Below are positions 28,573 through 38,334 of a DNA stretch of 64,000 nt, piece after piece (within the stretch, counting starts at the first letter, position 1; each line of letters opens with the position of its first letter). Under the pieces are notes generated by a model that saw only the letters and a list, made by a program, of their open reading frames with translations, was not told the DNA's origin and did no database searches. The DNA is from Pedobacter sp. AJM. Its GTDB lineage: Bacteria > Bacteroidota > Bacteroidia > Sphingobacteriales > Sphingobacteriaceae. The stretch is taken from positions 248,001-312,000 of the forward strand of contig NZ_NHOT01000002.1 of NCBI RefSeq assembly GCF_002197755.1, given 5' to 3'. The position numbers were made by a program, and so were the translations under genes.

Positions 28573-29949
28573 TTAGTTTTTAGTGTAAATAACACCTAAT
28601 TTATCTATCTCGTCGCCTGCATTACCATAAAAACCGGTAATTTTATAACCAGTCGGAGCAGTATAGGTTACTACATTTGAAGTTGCTGTACCAACTGCCA
28701 GTGTTCGGCCTGAACTGGTGGTAAGTTTAACGTAAAATATTCGTGTGCGACCTGAGTATTCACCTGAACATAACATTGCCGATGTAACAGTTTCGCCGTT
28801 CTGCAAGGTAAGTGATTGTGCAGTACCACCGTTACCACCATGTTTTAGAATGGTTCCATCTGCAAAAGTCACTCCTATACCATCAACACGATTGGCTCCT
28901 TGCAAGGTAAACACTTTAGCGTTATGTGCTGAGGTAAGGGTTTCCAGATCATTAAATGGATTACCATGCGGACCTCCAAATAAATCACTTGCTCCAAAAG
29001 CAGACTGAAGCGTATAGGTAAAATTAGTTGTTAATGGCATATGGTCTGATAACTGCTGACCGGCATCATTTACAAAACTTTTTACCACATTATAACCAGA
29101 GGCCTGCAGCTTTATAAATTTGCTGCTGCGATAATATATTTTATCTACAATTTCACAAGTGTTACTGATATTAGGAAAATCGCACACAATAGCCGCACTG
29201 CCCAATACCGGAATATTACCACCACGGATCAGTTCAATCCAGGGATCAGTCATTCCATTTACATTCAGAAATAAATGCAGGTTATTATCGCGGGTATACC
29301 TGCCGTTAGAATCACCCATTACAATGACAGCATTTCCTTTAGAATTGGCAGCAATATAATTACTCAATTGCAATAGGTTATCGGCACGTGCATCTATAGA
29401 AGCCTGATCAGACTCCGCATTGGTATGCATATTATAAACATCTATATACACGCCACCGGCTATTCTGTAACGGCAATATGTAAATCCCTTCGGAATAAGT
29501 GCATTCTCATTAATGCGTTTGTTCCAGGTAATACGCGCAAAATCTGTCATAGGAAAATAAGACAGGGAATTTAAACCATCTCCAAAAGGCACTCCGCCAC
29601 TTGTAGATGAACGATAAGGGTGGGCATTCCCTTTATCATATAATTCTGCATGGTAGTTAAAATCTTCCTGTACATGCACAATATCATAGGCATTCGCCAT
29701 TTTACCTATTAACGCAGTACTGGCTGCCCGGGGTGTTTGTGCACTGGAGGCTATTTCTGGCAAACCCGCAACATTATAAGTTAATACCGAAAATGTACCA
29801 CCTGTGGCCGTAATTACCCGGTTACTGGCAAGTGATAGCTTGGATTTAGCACCTGATAAAGCTACAGGCTGCTCCTGCTGTTTATTACAGCTGGCTAAGG
29901 CAAGCAGTGCTGACATGGTAAGCCCAATTAATTTTTGAGATGACTTCAT
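28573..29949 (-). CDS. lipoprotein with endonuclease/exonuclease/phosphatase and jacalin-like lectin domains
   Basis: 458 residues from the ATG at 29949, chosen because it starts directly with a lipoprotein signal (MKSSQKLIGLTM, then ALASC lipobox). The EEP domain (about 45-310) shows LTYNVAGLP, HVQEDF with the metal Glu, VMGDSNGRY and the catalytic SDHMPL. The last 140 residues form a jacalin-like lectin domain (GGPHGNPFND, VDGIGVTFADGT, NAGDEIDKLGVI). It is likely anchored to the cell surface or outer membrane, cleaving nucleic acid or a phosphoester such as a phospholipid after sugar binding. The substrate is unknown. Confidence 0.83.
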   Translation of the reverse strand: MKSSQKLIGLTMSALLALASCNKQQEQPVALSGAKSKLSLASNRVITATGGTFSVLTYNVAGLPEIASSAQTPRAASTALIGKMANAYDIVHVQEDFNYHAELYDKGNAHPYRSSTSGGVPFGDGLNSLSYFPMTDFARITWNKRINENALIPKGFTYCRYRIAGGVYIDVYNMHTNAESDQASIDARADNLLQLSNYIAANSKGNAVIVMGDSNGRYTRDNNLHLFLNVNGMTDPWIELIRGGNIPVLGSAAIVCDFPNISNTCEIVDKIYYRSSKFIKLQASGYNVVKSFVNDAGQQLSDHMPLTTNFTYTLQSAFGASDLFGGPHGNPFNDLETLTSAHNAKVFTLQGANRVDGIGVTFADGTILKHGGNGGTAQSLTLQNGETVTSAMLCSGEYSGRTRIFYVKLTTSSGRTLAVGTATSNVVTYTAPTGYKITGFYGNAGDEIDKLGVIYTKN

Positions 29950-30042
29950 TTGAATGGCGATGTTTTTTATACTTAAGATTAAATAATTAATTATCAATCA
30001 AATATGTAAACACACTTTTATCTCGAAGTTAACTCTGTATTA

Positions 30043-30050
30043 CAAAATTA
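30043..30050 (-). promoter_or_regulatory. -7-like element of the nuclease-lectin gene
   Basis: On the minus strand the sequence reads TAATTTTG, an exact TAnnTTTG match, about 94 bases before the gene start. No TTG is found at the expected -33 distance. Confidence 0.35.
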
Positions 30051-30124
30051 ATCCGCTCATCAACTGAAAACTTTTCACTGCTCTTGCGACATTATGCAAC
30101 CAACAACTTTATGAGAACAGGCCA

Positions 30125-30144
30125 TTTTTTTTTTTGGGGGGGGG
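30125..30144. repeat. T11-G9 homopolymer tract
   Basis: Eleven T are followed by nine G. Such a G run is exceptional in this AT-rich window. It lies upstream of the nuclease-lectin gene and next to the tRNA terminator. Confidence 0.9.
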
Positions 30145-30147
30145 TAT

Positions 30148-30181
30148 AAAAAAAGCGGCTGATGATCATCAGCCGCTTTTT
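30148..30181 (-). terminator. terminator of tRNA-Arg
   Basis: GCGGCTGATGATCATCAGCCGC (30155-30176 region) is a self-complementary 22-base core flanked by A-runs and T-runs on both sides. It starts directly beyond the tRNA 3' end and could work in both directions. Confidence 0.9.
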
Positions 30182-30182
30182 G

Positions 30183-30256
30183 TGCACTTGTAGGGATTCG
30201 AACCCCAAACCTTCTCATCCGTAGTGAGATGCTCTATCCAATTGAGCTACAAATGC
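30183..30256 (-). tRNA. tRNA-Arg (anticodon ACG)
   Basis: Read on the minus strand, a full cloverleaf is visible: acceptor stem GCATTTG/CAAGTGC (one G-U pair), D-arm with GCTCAATTGGATAGAGC, anticodon stem TCTCA/TGAGA with loop CTACGGA giving anticodon ACG, and T-arm with GGTTCGAATCC. The discriminator base is A; CCA is not encoded. A34 would be modified to inosine for reading CGN codons. Confidence 0.97.
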
Positions 30257-30280
30257 ATTTTCCGTATCGTTAACGGACTG

Positions 30281-30311
30281 CAAAGGTATAATTTGAGATT
30301 TTAATTTCCAA
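30281..30311 (-). promoter_or_regulatory. promoter of tRNA-Arg
   Basis: On the minus strand TTG, 20 bases, then TACCTTTG, an exact match to the Bacteroidota TTG-N19/20-TAnnTTTG consensus. The tRNA 5' end is 25 bases beyond the -7 element. It is the clearest promoter in the window. Confidence 0.8.
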
Positions 30312-30355
30312 TTAATTTTTAAAAAAATCTCAAATTATATTCACCATTTTTTTGA

Positions 30356-30820
30356 TTAAGCCTTCAAAACATCATCAATTGCTTTAAAATCAGGCAATTC
30401 TCCGGCATTCTCTAAAACTTCAGCATAAGCGATCTTACCTTCTTCATCTACCACAAAAGCTGCTCTTTTTGAAACACCTTTCAAACCAAATGCAAATTCA
30501 GGATAAAAAGCACTATATGCTTCTGATACATCTTTATTAAAATCAGACAATAAAGGAAACTGATAACCCTGCACTTCTTTAAACTTGGCTAAAGAAAATG
30601 GAGAATCTACAGAAATACCCAATACCTGCGCATTAATACCTTCATAAAAGCTAAAGTTATCACGCATGGCACATAATTGTTCTGTACAAACTCCGGTGAA
30701 AGCCATCGGAAAAAAATGAATGATGACCTTTTTCCCTTTAAAAGCTGATAATGAAACCTCTGTTAAATCAGAGCTGTATAATTTAAAATCCGGGGCCTGA
30801 TCGCCTATTTGTAGTGACAT
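30356..30820 (-). CDS. peroxiredoxin (AhpC/TSA family, PrxQ/AhpE-like)
   Basis: 154 residues, a single thioredoxin-fold domain. The peroxidatic Cys is C45 in FTGVCTEQLC, and a second Cys at position 50 matches the resolving residue of PrxQ-type enzymes. FPLLSDFNKDVSEAY and the C-terminal VDEEGKIAYAEV fit the family. It reduces H2O2 and organic peroxides in the cytoplasm. It is followed on the strand by tRNA-Arg, with no sign of cotranscription. Confidence 0.9.
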   Translation of the reverse strand: MSLQIGDQAPDFKLYSSDLTEVSLSAFKGKKVIIHFFPMAFTGVCTEQLCAMRDNFSFYEGINAQVLGISVDSPFSLAKFKEVQGYQFPLLSDFNKDVSEAYSAFYPEFAFGLKGVSKRAAFVVDEEGKIAYAEVLENAGELPDFKAIDDVLKA

Positions 30821-30895
30821 ATTTAATTGTTTTATTGTTAAATGTTTTATTTTTATTATTAAGCTTGCCTGCCTAATGAACTAGTGACAAGTGAA

Positions 30896-31804
30896 CTAAT
30901 TATTTTTTTTCATCTGCTCGTCCAAGATTTTCAACCCTTCTTCAAAGCTATGCGGTTGGTAATTTAAATCATTCATCGCTTTATCCAAAATAAAACCTGT
31001 TTTAGCAGGGCGTTTAGCTGTTTGGTTTAAGCTTTCAGAACTGATCTGCGAAATCAACGATTGATCCAGCATCCAATAATCGGCAACTTTTTTTACTAAA
31101 TCTGCAATACTCATGTAATCTTTGCCTGAAATATGGTATATGCCCTTCGCATTATTTTCTACCGCCAGCAAACAGACCTCGGCTAAATCTTCCGCCAGTG
31201 TTGGTGTGCGCCACTGGTCGTTAACCACCTGAATGGGCTGGCCTTTTTCTAATGCATTCTTTGCCCATAGCACGATATTGCTTCTGCTCATATCAGAATT
31301 AATTCCGTAAACCAGTATGGTGCGCAAAATAGCCCAGCTTACTTTCGATGCTTTAACGGCATCTTCTGCTTTAAGTTTAGTTTCGCCATAATAACTAAGT
31401 GGTCTGGGTACATCCTCCTCCCTGTAAGGGCCGGCCGACCCGTCAAATATAAAATCAGTACTTAAATGTATAAAATGGATACGGTATGCTTCACAAATGG
31501 ATACCAGATTTTTAGTAGCCTGAACATTTAACTGATCACATAAAGCTTTATTTTCTTCACTGGTATCAACATTCGTCATTGCAGCAGTATGAACAACCGC
31601 ATCAGGTTGATGAATTTTTAGAATTTGTTTCACCTGATCAAAATCTAAAATATCCATTTCAACATATTGATAACCTCGAACAGCAGGATACCGGTTTGCG
31701 CCCTTTGAAGTTGCAATTAGGTTTACTCTTCCTTCCTTTAAAATTTTTTCCGTTATTTTCTGGCCTAAAAGACCATTGCTTCCGGTGACTAAAATGGTTT
31801 TCAT
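30896..31804 (-). CDS. RmlD-like NAD(P)-dependent sugar reductase (extended SDR)
   Basis: 302 residues. The Rossmann motif GSNGLLGQK at 8-16 and the SDR catalytic YYGETKLK near 148-155 are present, with STDFIFDGSAGPY preceding. It matches dTDP-4-dehydrorhamnose reductases (RmlD), but no rmlA, rmlB or rmlC gene is adjacent, so the substrate may differ. The peroxiredoxin gene lies 75 bases downstream on the same strand. Confidence 0.82.
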   Translation of the reverse strand: MKTILVTGSNGLLGQKITEKILKEGRVNLIATSKGANRYPAVRGYQYVEMDILDFDQVKQILKIHQPDAVVHTAAMTNVDTSEENKALCDQLNVQATKNLVSICEAYRIHFIHLSTDFIFDGSAGPYREEDVPRPLSYYGETKLKAEDAVKASKVSWAILRTILVYGINSDMSRSNIVLWAKNALEKGQPIQVVNDQWRTPTLAEDLAEVCLLAVENNAKGIYHISGKDYMSIADLVKKVADYWMLDQSLISQISSESLNQTAKRPAKTGFILDKAMNDLNYQPHSFEEGLKILDEQMKKNN

Positions 31805-31886
31805 TCGATTTTTTAAAGCCCTAAATTACCTATTAAAACCCTGTTAGAAAAATTTCTAATATATATTTAAAATTTACTAATAATAA

Positions 31887-33467
<1,581 letters not shown>

Positions 33468-33548
33468 GAGAGACGTGAGACACTAGATAGGAGATATGAG
33501 AGAGACCTGGTCTCAAAGCTCATGTCTCAAATCTCAAATCTATTCAAA

Positions 33549-33794
33549 ATGAATTTAGAAATATTAACTCCAGATAAAAAAGTATTCGAAGGTGAAGTAA
33601 CAGCAGTTACTGTTCCTGGTACTTTAGGTTCTTTTCAGATCTTAAAAGACCATGCTCCGATCATCTCAACTTTGGAAGATGGAGAAGTTATTATAAAAGC
33701 AGGTAAAACTGATGAACAACGTTTTTTTATTAAAGGTGGCGTAGTTGAAGCCATTCATAATAAAATTGTCGTTCTGGCAGAAGGTATTGCTTAA
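33549..33794 (+). CDS. atpC: F1F0 ATP synthase subunit epsilon (short form)
   Basis: 81 residues from the ATG at 33549 (MNLEILTPDKKVFEGEV). The beta-sandwich domain is complete (GSFQILKDHAPIIS, RFFIKGGVVE), but the C-terminal two-helix domain that inhibits ATP hydrolysis in other bacteria is absent. Short epsilon proteins are usual in Bacteroidota. The 81-base gap after atpD is unusually rich in GAGAC/GTCTC repeats. Confidence 0.93.
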   Translation: MNLEILTPDKKVFEGEVTAVTVPGTLGSFQILKDHAPIISTLEDGEVIIKAGKTDEQRFFIKGGVVEAIHNKIVVLAEGIA

Positions 33795-33800
33795 TAAAAT

Positions 33801-33830
33801 TCGTCATGCTGATTTTATTTCAGCATCTCA
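33801..33830. repeat. REP-like CGTCATGCTGA element after atpC
   Basis: ATGCTGA and TCAGCAT arms around TTTTATT, within TCGTCATGCTGATTTTATTT. A similar element lies before hemE (61798-61866). Confidence 0.6.
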
Positions 33831-33831
33831 A

Positions 33832-33870
33832 AGAAAAGCCTTTTCGATTAATTTCGGGAAGGCTTTTTTC
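33832..33870 (+). terminator. terminator after atpC
   Basis: AAAGCCTT and AAGGCTTT arms with a 16-base loop, followed by TTTTC. The following stretch 33871-34181 (about 310 bases) is A/T-rich and shows no gene or clear signal. Confidence 0.75.
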
Positions 33871-34181
33871 TTTAGAACTGAATACAATAAAGCAATGCCT
33901 GATAAAATTGAATGTATTAAAATTTACATTCCCTGAAAACGCCTAAAAAATCTAGTTTTTAAACTGTTCTTATTTTCAATTTTCTTTAGTTAAAAACCCA
34001 TTTTAAGAAGAAAACCATAAAAATTGCAATGCAAGCATAACAAACAGACTGTATACCGTTTTGATATTTAGTCTACCATCACCCATGGTATATCAGTAAT
34101 TCTTATTAAAAATGGAATTATATTTCAAATTATCAAGTTATTAAAGAATTATATTCTGATTTCTTTTTTTTTCTATTTCTC

Positions 34182-34212
34182 TTGTTTATTAATATACCAA
34201 AAACTAAATTGG
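34182..34212 (+). promoter_or_regulatory. promoter of the ilv-leu operon
   Basis: TTG at 34182-34184, 20 bases, then TAAATTGG at 34205-34212, one mismatch from TAnnTTTG. Transcription would start near 34218, about 18 bases before the leader peptide ATG. Confidence 0.55.
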
Positions 34213-34235
34213 TATTTATAAAGAAACAGAAAACC

Positions 34236-34373
34236 ATGGCAATTCAAAGCAATACTTTTTCACATTATACTACAGCAATTTCTGCAGTAAATGTTGTATT
34301 GTTACCTGTCATTACGCCGAACCTACTCCTACTGAATATTTTATGGAGCAGTAAGCAGGCGCAGATTAAATAG
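34236..34373 (+). CDS. ilvL: ilv leader peptide (attenuator ORF)
   Basis: 45 residues from the ATG at 34236. Residues 18-36 run VNVVLLPVITPNLLLLNIL: thirteen of these nineteen codons specify Val (4), Leu (7) or Ile (2). The four consecutive Leu codons at 34323-34334 are CTA CTC CTA CTG, codons used sparingly in the surrounding genes. The ORF ends 23 bases before the first arm of an intrinsic terminator that precedes ilvE. Composition and position are those of a ribosome-sensing leader peptide; it probably has no function as a protein. The same frame is open back to 34182, but that start would coincide with the promoter. Confidence 0.85.
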   Translation: MAIQSNTFSHYTTAISAVNVVLLPVITPNLLLLNILWSSKQAQIK

Positions 34374-34429
34374 ATTTTTCAAAAAAAATGATACTTAAAG
34401 CGTCCTGACACAAACAGGACGCTTTTTTT
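34323..34429 (+). promoter_or_regulatory. transcription attenuator of the ilv-leu operon
   Basis: Terminator: AAAGCGTCCTG (34397-34407) pairs with CAGGACGCTTT (34415-34425), an 11-bp stem with a 7-base loop and seven T (34423-34429). Competing antiterminator: CAGGCGC (34356-34362), at the end of the leader ORF, can pair with GCGTCCTG (34400-34407) with one bulged base. A weaker upstream pairing, TACTG (34330-34334) with CAGTA (34349-34353), overlaps the Leu codons. A ribosome stalled on the Val/Leu/Ile run would free CAGGCGC and favour read-through. Confidence 0.8.
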
Positions 34430-34449
34430 AAATAACAAAACGCAGTATT

Positions 34450-35340
34450 ATGAAATATTATAATTCTAATACGATTATTTACCTTGACGGACGGTTTGAA
34501 AAAGCTGTAGATAGCAGTACTGATCTTTATGGTCAATCGCTACATTATGGTTATGCAGCTTTTGAGGGCATCAGGGCTTACAAAACCCATAACGGCAACC
34601 GTATTTTTAAGGCAGCAGCACATTTCGATCGTTTGGAGCGCTCCTGCCAATTAGCTAATATTCCTTTCCCCTGGGATAAGCAAGAATTAATCAAAGAAAC
34701 TTATAAGCTATTAACCCTGAATAAATTAAAAGACGCTTATATCCGCCCTTTGGTTTTTTGCCACCCAAACATGAAATTGAATGGCCCGAGCGGGGTTTCT
34801 ATTTTAATTTGTGCCTGGGATTGGGATGCTTACTCAGGTAATAAACTGTTGAAATTAACCATTTCGGATTACGAACGACCAAACCCGAAATCAACTCCTA
34901 TGGAAGCAAAGTTGAGTGGAAATTACATAAACTCCATCCTGGCAACTACCGCAGCGAATATTAAAGGCTACGATGAGGCTTTGCTTTTAGATATGCATGG
35001 ATTTGTTGCTGAAGCATCTGGTGCAAATATCTTCATTGAAAAAGATGGCAAAATTTATACGCCGTCATTAGGGAATATTTTACCCGGAATTACCAGGGCA
35101 ACAGTGAAAGAACTTTGTACCATATTAGATATTGAATGTATGGAGAAAAAAATAACGGTAGAAGATTTAAAAAATGCCGATAGTGCTTTTTTATGTGGAA
35201 CGGCCACAGAAATTGCGGGCATTGCTTCCATTGATGACATTGTTTTCCGCAACCTTTGGAGGGAGTCTATTGGTTATACCATTCAGCGTGCTTACAAAAA
35301 TCTGGTATTGGAAAAAGTAAACTATGAGGTAATTATCTAA
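34450..35340 (+). CDS. ilvE: branched-chain amino acid aminotransferase
   Basis: 296 residues, fold-type IV PLP enzyme. SLHYGYAAFEGIRAY near 30-44, the PLP lysine region EAKLSGNYINS near 152-162, ASGANIFIEKDG near 190-202 and LPGITRATVKEL near 214-225 are all present. It transfers the amino group from glutamate to the keto acids of Val, Leu and Ile. It is the first structural gene after the attenuator. Confidence 0.95.
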   Translation: MKYYNSNTIIYLDGRFEKAVDSSTDLYGQSLHYGYAAFEGIRAYKTHNGNRIFKAAAHFDRLERSCQLANIPFPWDKQELIKETYKLLTLNKLKDAYIRPLVFCHPNMKLNGPSGVSILICAWDWDAYSGNKLLKLTISDYERPNPKSTPMEAKLSGNYINSILATTAANIKGYDEALLLDMHGFVAEASGANIFIEKDGKIYTPSLGNILPGITRATVKELCTILDIECMEKKITVEDLKNADSAFLCGTATEIAGIASIDDIVFRNLWRESIGYTIQRAYKNLVLEKVNYEVII

Positions 35341-35345
35341 AAATA

Positions 35346-35933
35346 ATGAATCAAGAGATCAACCAGCAATTTCCGAATACCTACCAGCAAATTTTACGTG
35401 CGACTAAAGCATCAGGATTTGATATGGCATCTGATGTGCTGACTTGTTCCTTATTAAGAACACTTGCAAGTTCAAAACCTGGCAGCACTTTTCTGGAATT
35501 AGGTACAGGAACAGGTTTATCAACTTCATGGATATTGGATGGAATGGATGCATCATCTACGCTGACATCTATTGACAATGATGAAAAATTTTTAAGCATT
35601 GCGAAGGATTTCTTGGGAAATGATACCCGGGCAAATATAATTTTAACGGATGGAGGCGATTGGATTAAAAAAAATAAACACAAAAAGTTTAATTACATCT
35701 TTGCAGATACCTGGAATGGAAAGTATTTGCTTTTGGATGAAGTCATTGCCATGTTGAATCCAGGAGGACTTTATATTATAGATGATATGCTTCCTCAATT
35801 AAATTGGCCTGACGGTCATCAGGAAAAAGCAATCAAGTTAATAGCAGATTTAGAATCGCGCAATGATTTGCAAATAACTAAACAGGTATGGGCCTCAGGC
35901 ATTGTAATCGGCGTAAAAAAAACAACAAACTAA
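35346..35933 (+). CDS. class I SAM-dependent methyltransferase (O-methyltransferase-like)
   Basis: 195 residues. Motif I is FLELGTGTGLSTSW near 48-61, followed by LTSIDNDEKFL and FNYIFADTWNGKY; the layout resembles catechol-type O-methyltransferases. It starts five bases after ilvE, so it is almost certainly co-transcribed and perhaps coupled. It has no known step in branched-chain amino acid synthesis, and the substrate is unknown. Confidence 0.78.
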   Translation: MNQEINQQFPNTYQQILRATKASGFDMASDVLTCSLLRTLASSKPGSTFLELGTGTGLSTSWILDGMDASSTLTSIDNDEKFLSIAKDFLGNDTRANIILTDGGDWIKKNKHKKFNYIFADTWNGKYLLLDEVIAMLNPGGLYIIDDMLPQLNWPDGHQEKAIKLIADLESRNDLQITKQVWASGIVIGVKKTTN

Positions 35934-35959
35934 CAGAACCAGTATATACATTTTAAACC

Positions 35960-37642
35960 ATGAGCGAATTAAACAAATACAGTAAAACATTTACACAAGA
36001 TCCCACACAACCGGCGGCGCAAGCCATGCTTTATGGAATCGGATTAACCGATGCGGATATGTCAAAGGCACAGGTTGGCATTGCAAGCATGGGTTACGAT
36101 GGCAATACCTGCAATATGCACTTAAATGACCTTGCAAAAGATGTTAAAGCCGGGGTTTGGAAAAATGATTTAGTGGGTTTGGTTTTTAATACCATTGGTG
36201 TAAGTGATGGAATGAGTAATGGTACTGATGGTATGCGTTATTCATTGGTGAGCCGTGATGTGATTGCAGATAGTATTGAAACCATTTGCGGGGGGCAGTA
36301 TTATGATGGTATTATTTCTATTCCGGGATGTGATAAAAATATGCCGGGAGCAATTATGGCAATGGCCCGTTTAGATCGCCCGTCTATCATGGTTTATGGT
36401 GGTACAATTGCACCAGGACATTACAAAGGAGAGGAATTGAATATCGTTTCTGCCTTTGAAGCTTTAGGACAAAAAATTTGCGGTAATTTATCGGAAGAAG
36501 ATTATCAGGGCATCATCAAACATACTTGTCCGGGTGCAGGTGCCTGCGGTGGCATGTATACGGCCAATACGATGGCCTCGGCAATTGAGGCTTTAGGAAT
36601 GAGTTTGCCTTACTCCTCTTCGAACCCGGCCATTAGTCCGGAAAAAAAACAAGAGTGCTTAGATGCCGGGAAATACATTAAAGTTTTATTGGAAAAAGAT
36701 ATTAAGCCATCTGATATCATGACGAGAAAGGCATTTGAAAATGCCATTCGTTCCATCATCATATTAGGCGGAAGTACCAATGCCGTATTGCACTTTATCG
36801 CAATGGGCAAAGCCATCGGCATCGACATTACACAGGATGATTTCCAGAGAATGAGCGATATAACCCCTGTACTGGCCGATTTTAAACCAAGTGGTAAATA
36901 CTTAATGCAAGATTTACACCAGTATGGCGGCATCCCTGCAGTATTGAAATACTTGCTAAACGAGGGTTTATTACACGGCGATTGCTTAACCGTAACCGGC
37001 AAAACAATGGCTGAAAACCTGGCTGATGTAAAATCAATTATGGATTATGATCAGAAAATTGTTCAGAAATTAAGCGAACCCATCAAACCAACTGGTCACT
37101 TGCAAATCCTTTACGGCAACTTAGCCGAAAAAGGTTCAGTTGCAAAAATCTCCGGTAAAGAAGGTGAAAAGTTCGAAGGTCCGGCGCGTGTATTTGATGG
37201 TGAGCATGATTTAATTGCAGGTATTTCAAGTGGTCGTGTTCAGCCTGGTGATGTAATTGTGATTAAAAATTCTGGTCCGGTAGGTGCACCGGGCATGCCT
37301 GAAATGTTGAAACCTACTTCTGCTATCATTGGTGCTGGTTTAGGTAAATCAGTTGCTTTGATTACTGATGGACGTTTTTCAGGTGGTACACACGGTTTTG
37401 TAGTTGGGCACATCACTCCGGAATCATACAAAGGTGGCTTAATCGGCTTGGTGGAAGATAACGACCCAATTTTGATTGATGCCGTAAATAACATCATCAG
37501 TTTGCAAGTAAGCGAAGAAATTATCGCAGCACGAAGAGCAAAATATGTTCAACCAGAATTAAAAGTTACAAAAGGTGTTTTATACAAATATGCTAAAACA
37601 GTATCAGACGCAGCAAGTGGCTGTGTAACTGACGAATACTAA
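35960..37642 (+). CDS. ilvD: dihydroxy-acid dehydratase
   Basis: 560 residues, complete. Iron-sulfur ligand regions are GNTCNMHL near 49-56, [12 protein letters not shown] near 118-130 and [18 protein letters not shown] near 190-208. The C-terminal part has [19 protein letters not shown]. It dehydrates dihydroxy-isovalerate and its isoleucine-pathway homologue. The ORF6N gene follows after 77 bases. Confidence 0.97.
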   Translation: MSELNKYSKTFTQDPTQPAAQAMLYGIGLTDADMSKAQVGIASMGYDGNTCNMHLNDLAKDVKAGVWKNDLVGLVFNTIGVSDGMSNGTDGMRYSLVSRDVIADSIETICGGQYYDGIISIPGCDKNMPGAIMAMARLDRPSIMVYGGTIAPGHYKGEELNIVSAFEALGQKICGNLSEEDYQGIIKHTCPGAGACGGMYTANTMASAIEALGMSLPYSSSNPAISPEKKQECLDAGKYIKVLLEKDIKPSDIMTRKAFENAIRSIIILGGSTNAVLHFIAMGKAIGIDITQDDFQRMSDITPVLADFKPSGKYLMQDLHQYGGIPAVLKYLLNEGLLHGDCLTVTGKTMAENLADVKSIMDYDQKIVQKLSEPIKPTGHLQILYGNLAEKGSVAKISGKEGEKFEGPARVFDGEHDLIAGISSGRVQPGDVIVIKNSGPVGAPGMPEMLKPTSAIIGAGLGKSVALITDGRFSGGTHGFVVGHITPESYKGGLIGLVEDNDPILIDAVNNIISLQVSEEIIAARRAKYVQPELKVTKGVLYKYAKTVSDAASGCVTDEY

Positions 37643-37719
37643 ACCCTATCCCCTTTGAAGGGAGAAGGAAATAACAAAAAGTCATCCCGACTATAAATTA
37701 ATATTTAAATGAAAAAGAT

Positions 37720-38313
37720 ATGCAAATTATTAAAAGCATTGAAAGTAGAATTTATACAATCAGGGATGAAAGGGTAATGTTAGATTTTGATCTGGCATCA
37801 CTTTACGAAGTAGAGACAAAAGTATTGAATCAGGCAGTGAAACGAAACATCACACGCTTTCCTGAAGATTTTATGTTTCAACTTACTTCAAAAGAATGGG
37901 AAAGTATCCGATCACAAATGGTAACCGGATGTGAAAAAGTTAACCCATTAAAAATTGAGTTGACTAATAACCCCAACTTGAAGTCACAATTTGTGACTTC
38001 AAGTTGGGGAGGCACCAGAAAAATGCCATATGCTTTCACAGAGCAAGGCGTAGCCATGCTAAGTGGCGTATTGAAGAGTGAAAAGGCAATTAATATGAAT
38101 ATTGCCATCATGAGAGTTTTTGTTGATGTTCGAAAAATTTTGCTAAAACAAAGTAATATGAATGAACAACTAACAGCAATTAAAGAACGGATTGGTGAAC
38201 ACGATGTTCAATTGAATGAACTATATGATGCAATGGAAAATTTAATAGACGAAAAAATCACTCAGTTGAAATGGAAAGATAGAGAGCGGATTGGGTTTAA
38301 AATCAAAGAATAA
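37720..38313 (+). CDS. ORF6N domain-containing protein
   Basis: 197 residues. The N-terminal ORF6N domain (about 5-95) reads IESRIYTIRDERVMLDFDLA then YEVETKVLNQAVKRN. A conserved PYAFTEQGVAMLSGVL follows near 105-120, and the C-terminus is a helical, charged tail. ORF6N proteins are DNA-binding-like factors frequent in phages and Bacteroidota genomes; their function is unclear. It lies between ilvD and ilvB in the same orientation, 21 bases before ilvB. An extraordinary palindrome lies inside the coding sequence. It may be an insertion that became part of the operon. Confidence 0.85.
   Translation: MQIIKSIESRIYTIRDERVMLDFDLASLYEVETKVLNQAVKRNITRFPEDFMFQLTSKEWESIRSQMVTGCEKVNPLKIELTNNPNLKSQFVTSSWGGTRKMPYAFTEQGVAMLSGVLKSEKAINMNIAIMRVFVDVRKILLKQSNMNEQLTAIKERIGEHDVQLNELYDAMENLIDEKITQLKWKDRERIGFKIKE
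37971..38009. repeat. 19-bp perfect inverted repeat inside the ORF6N gene
   Basis: CCCCAACTTGAAGTCACAA, one T, then its exact reverse complement. It encodes NPNLKSQFVTSSWGG just before the conserved aromatic motif. As RNA it could form a 19-bp hairpin, although a one-base loop would force the innermost pairs open. Confidence 0.95.
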
Positions 38314-38334
38314 TAGAACCGTAAAAATATAATT

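Noticed and set aside
33745-33936. 63-codon plus-strand frame overlapping the end of atpC
   Set aside because: It overlaps atpC, the REP-like element and the terminator, and has no recognisable content.
34078-34110. ACCATCACCCATGGTATA-type palindrome upstream of the ilv promoter considered as an operator
   Set aside because: Arms are short and imperfect and the distance from the promoter is large; no support beyond composition.
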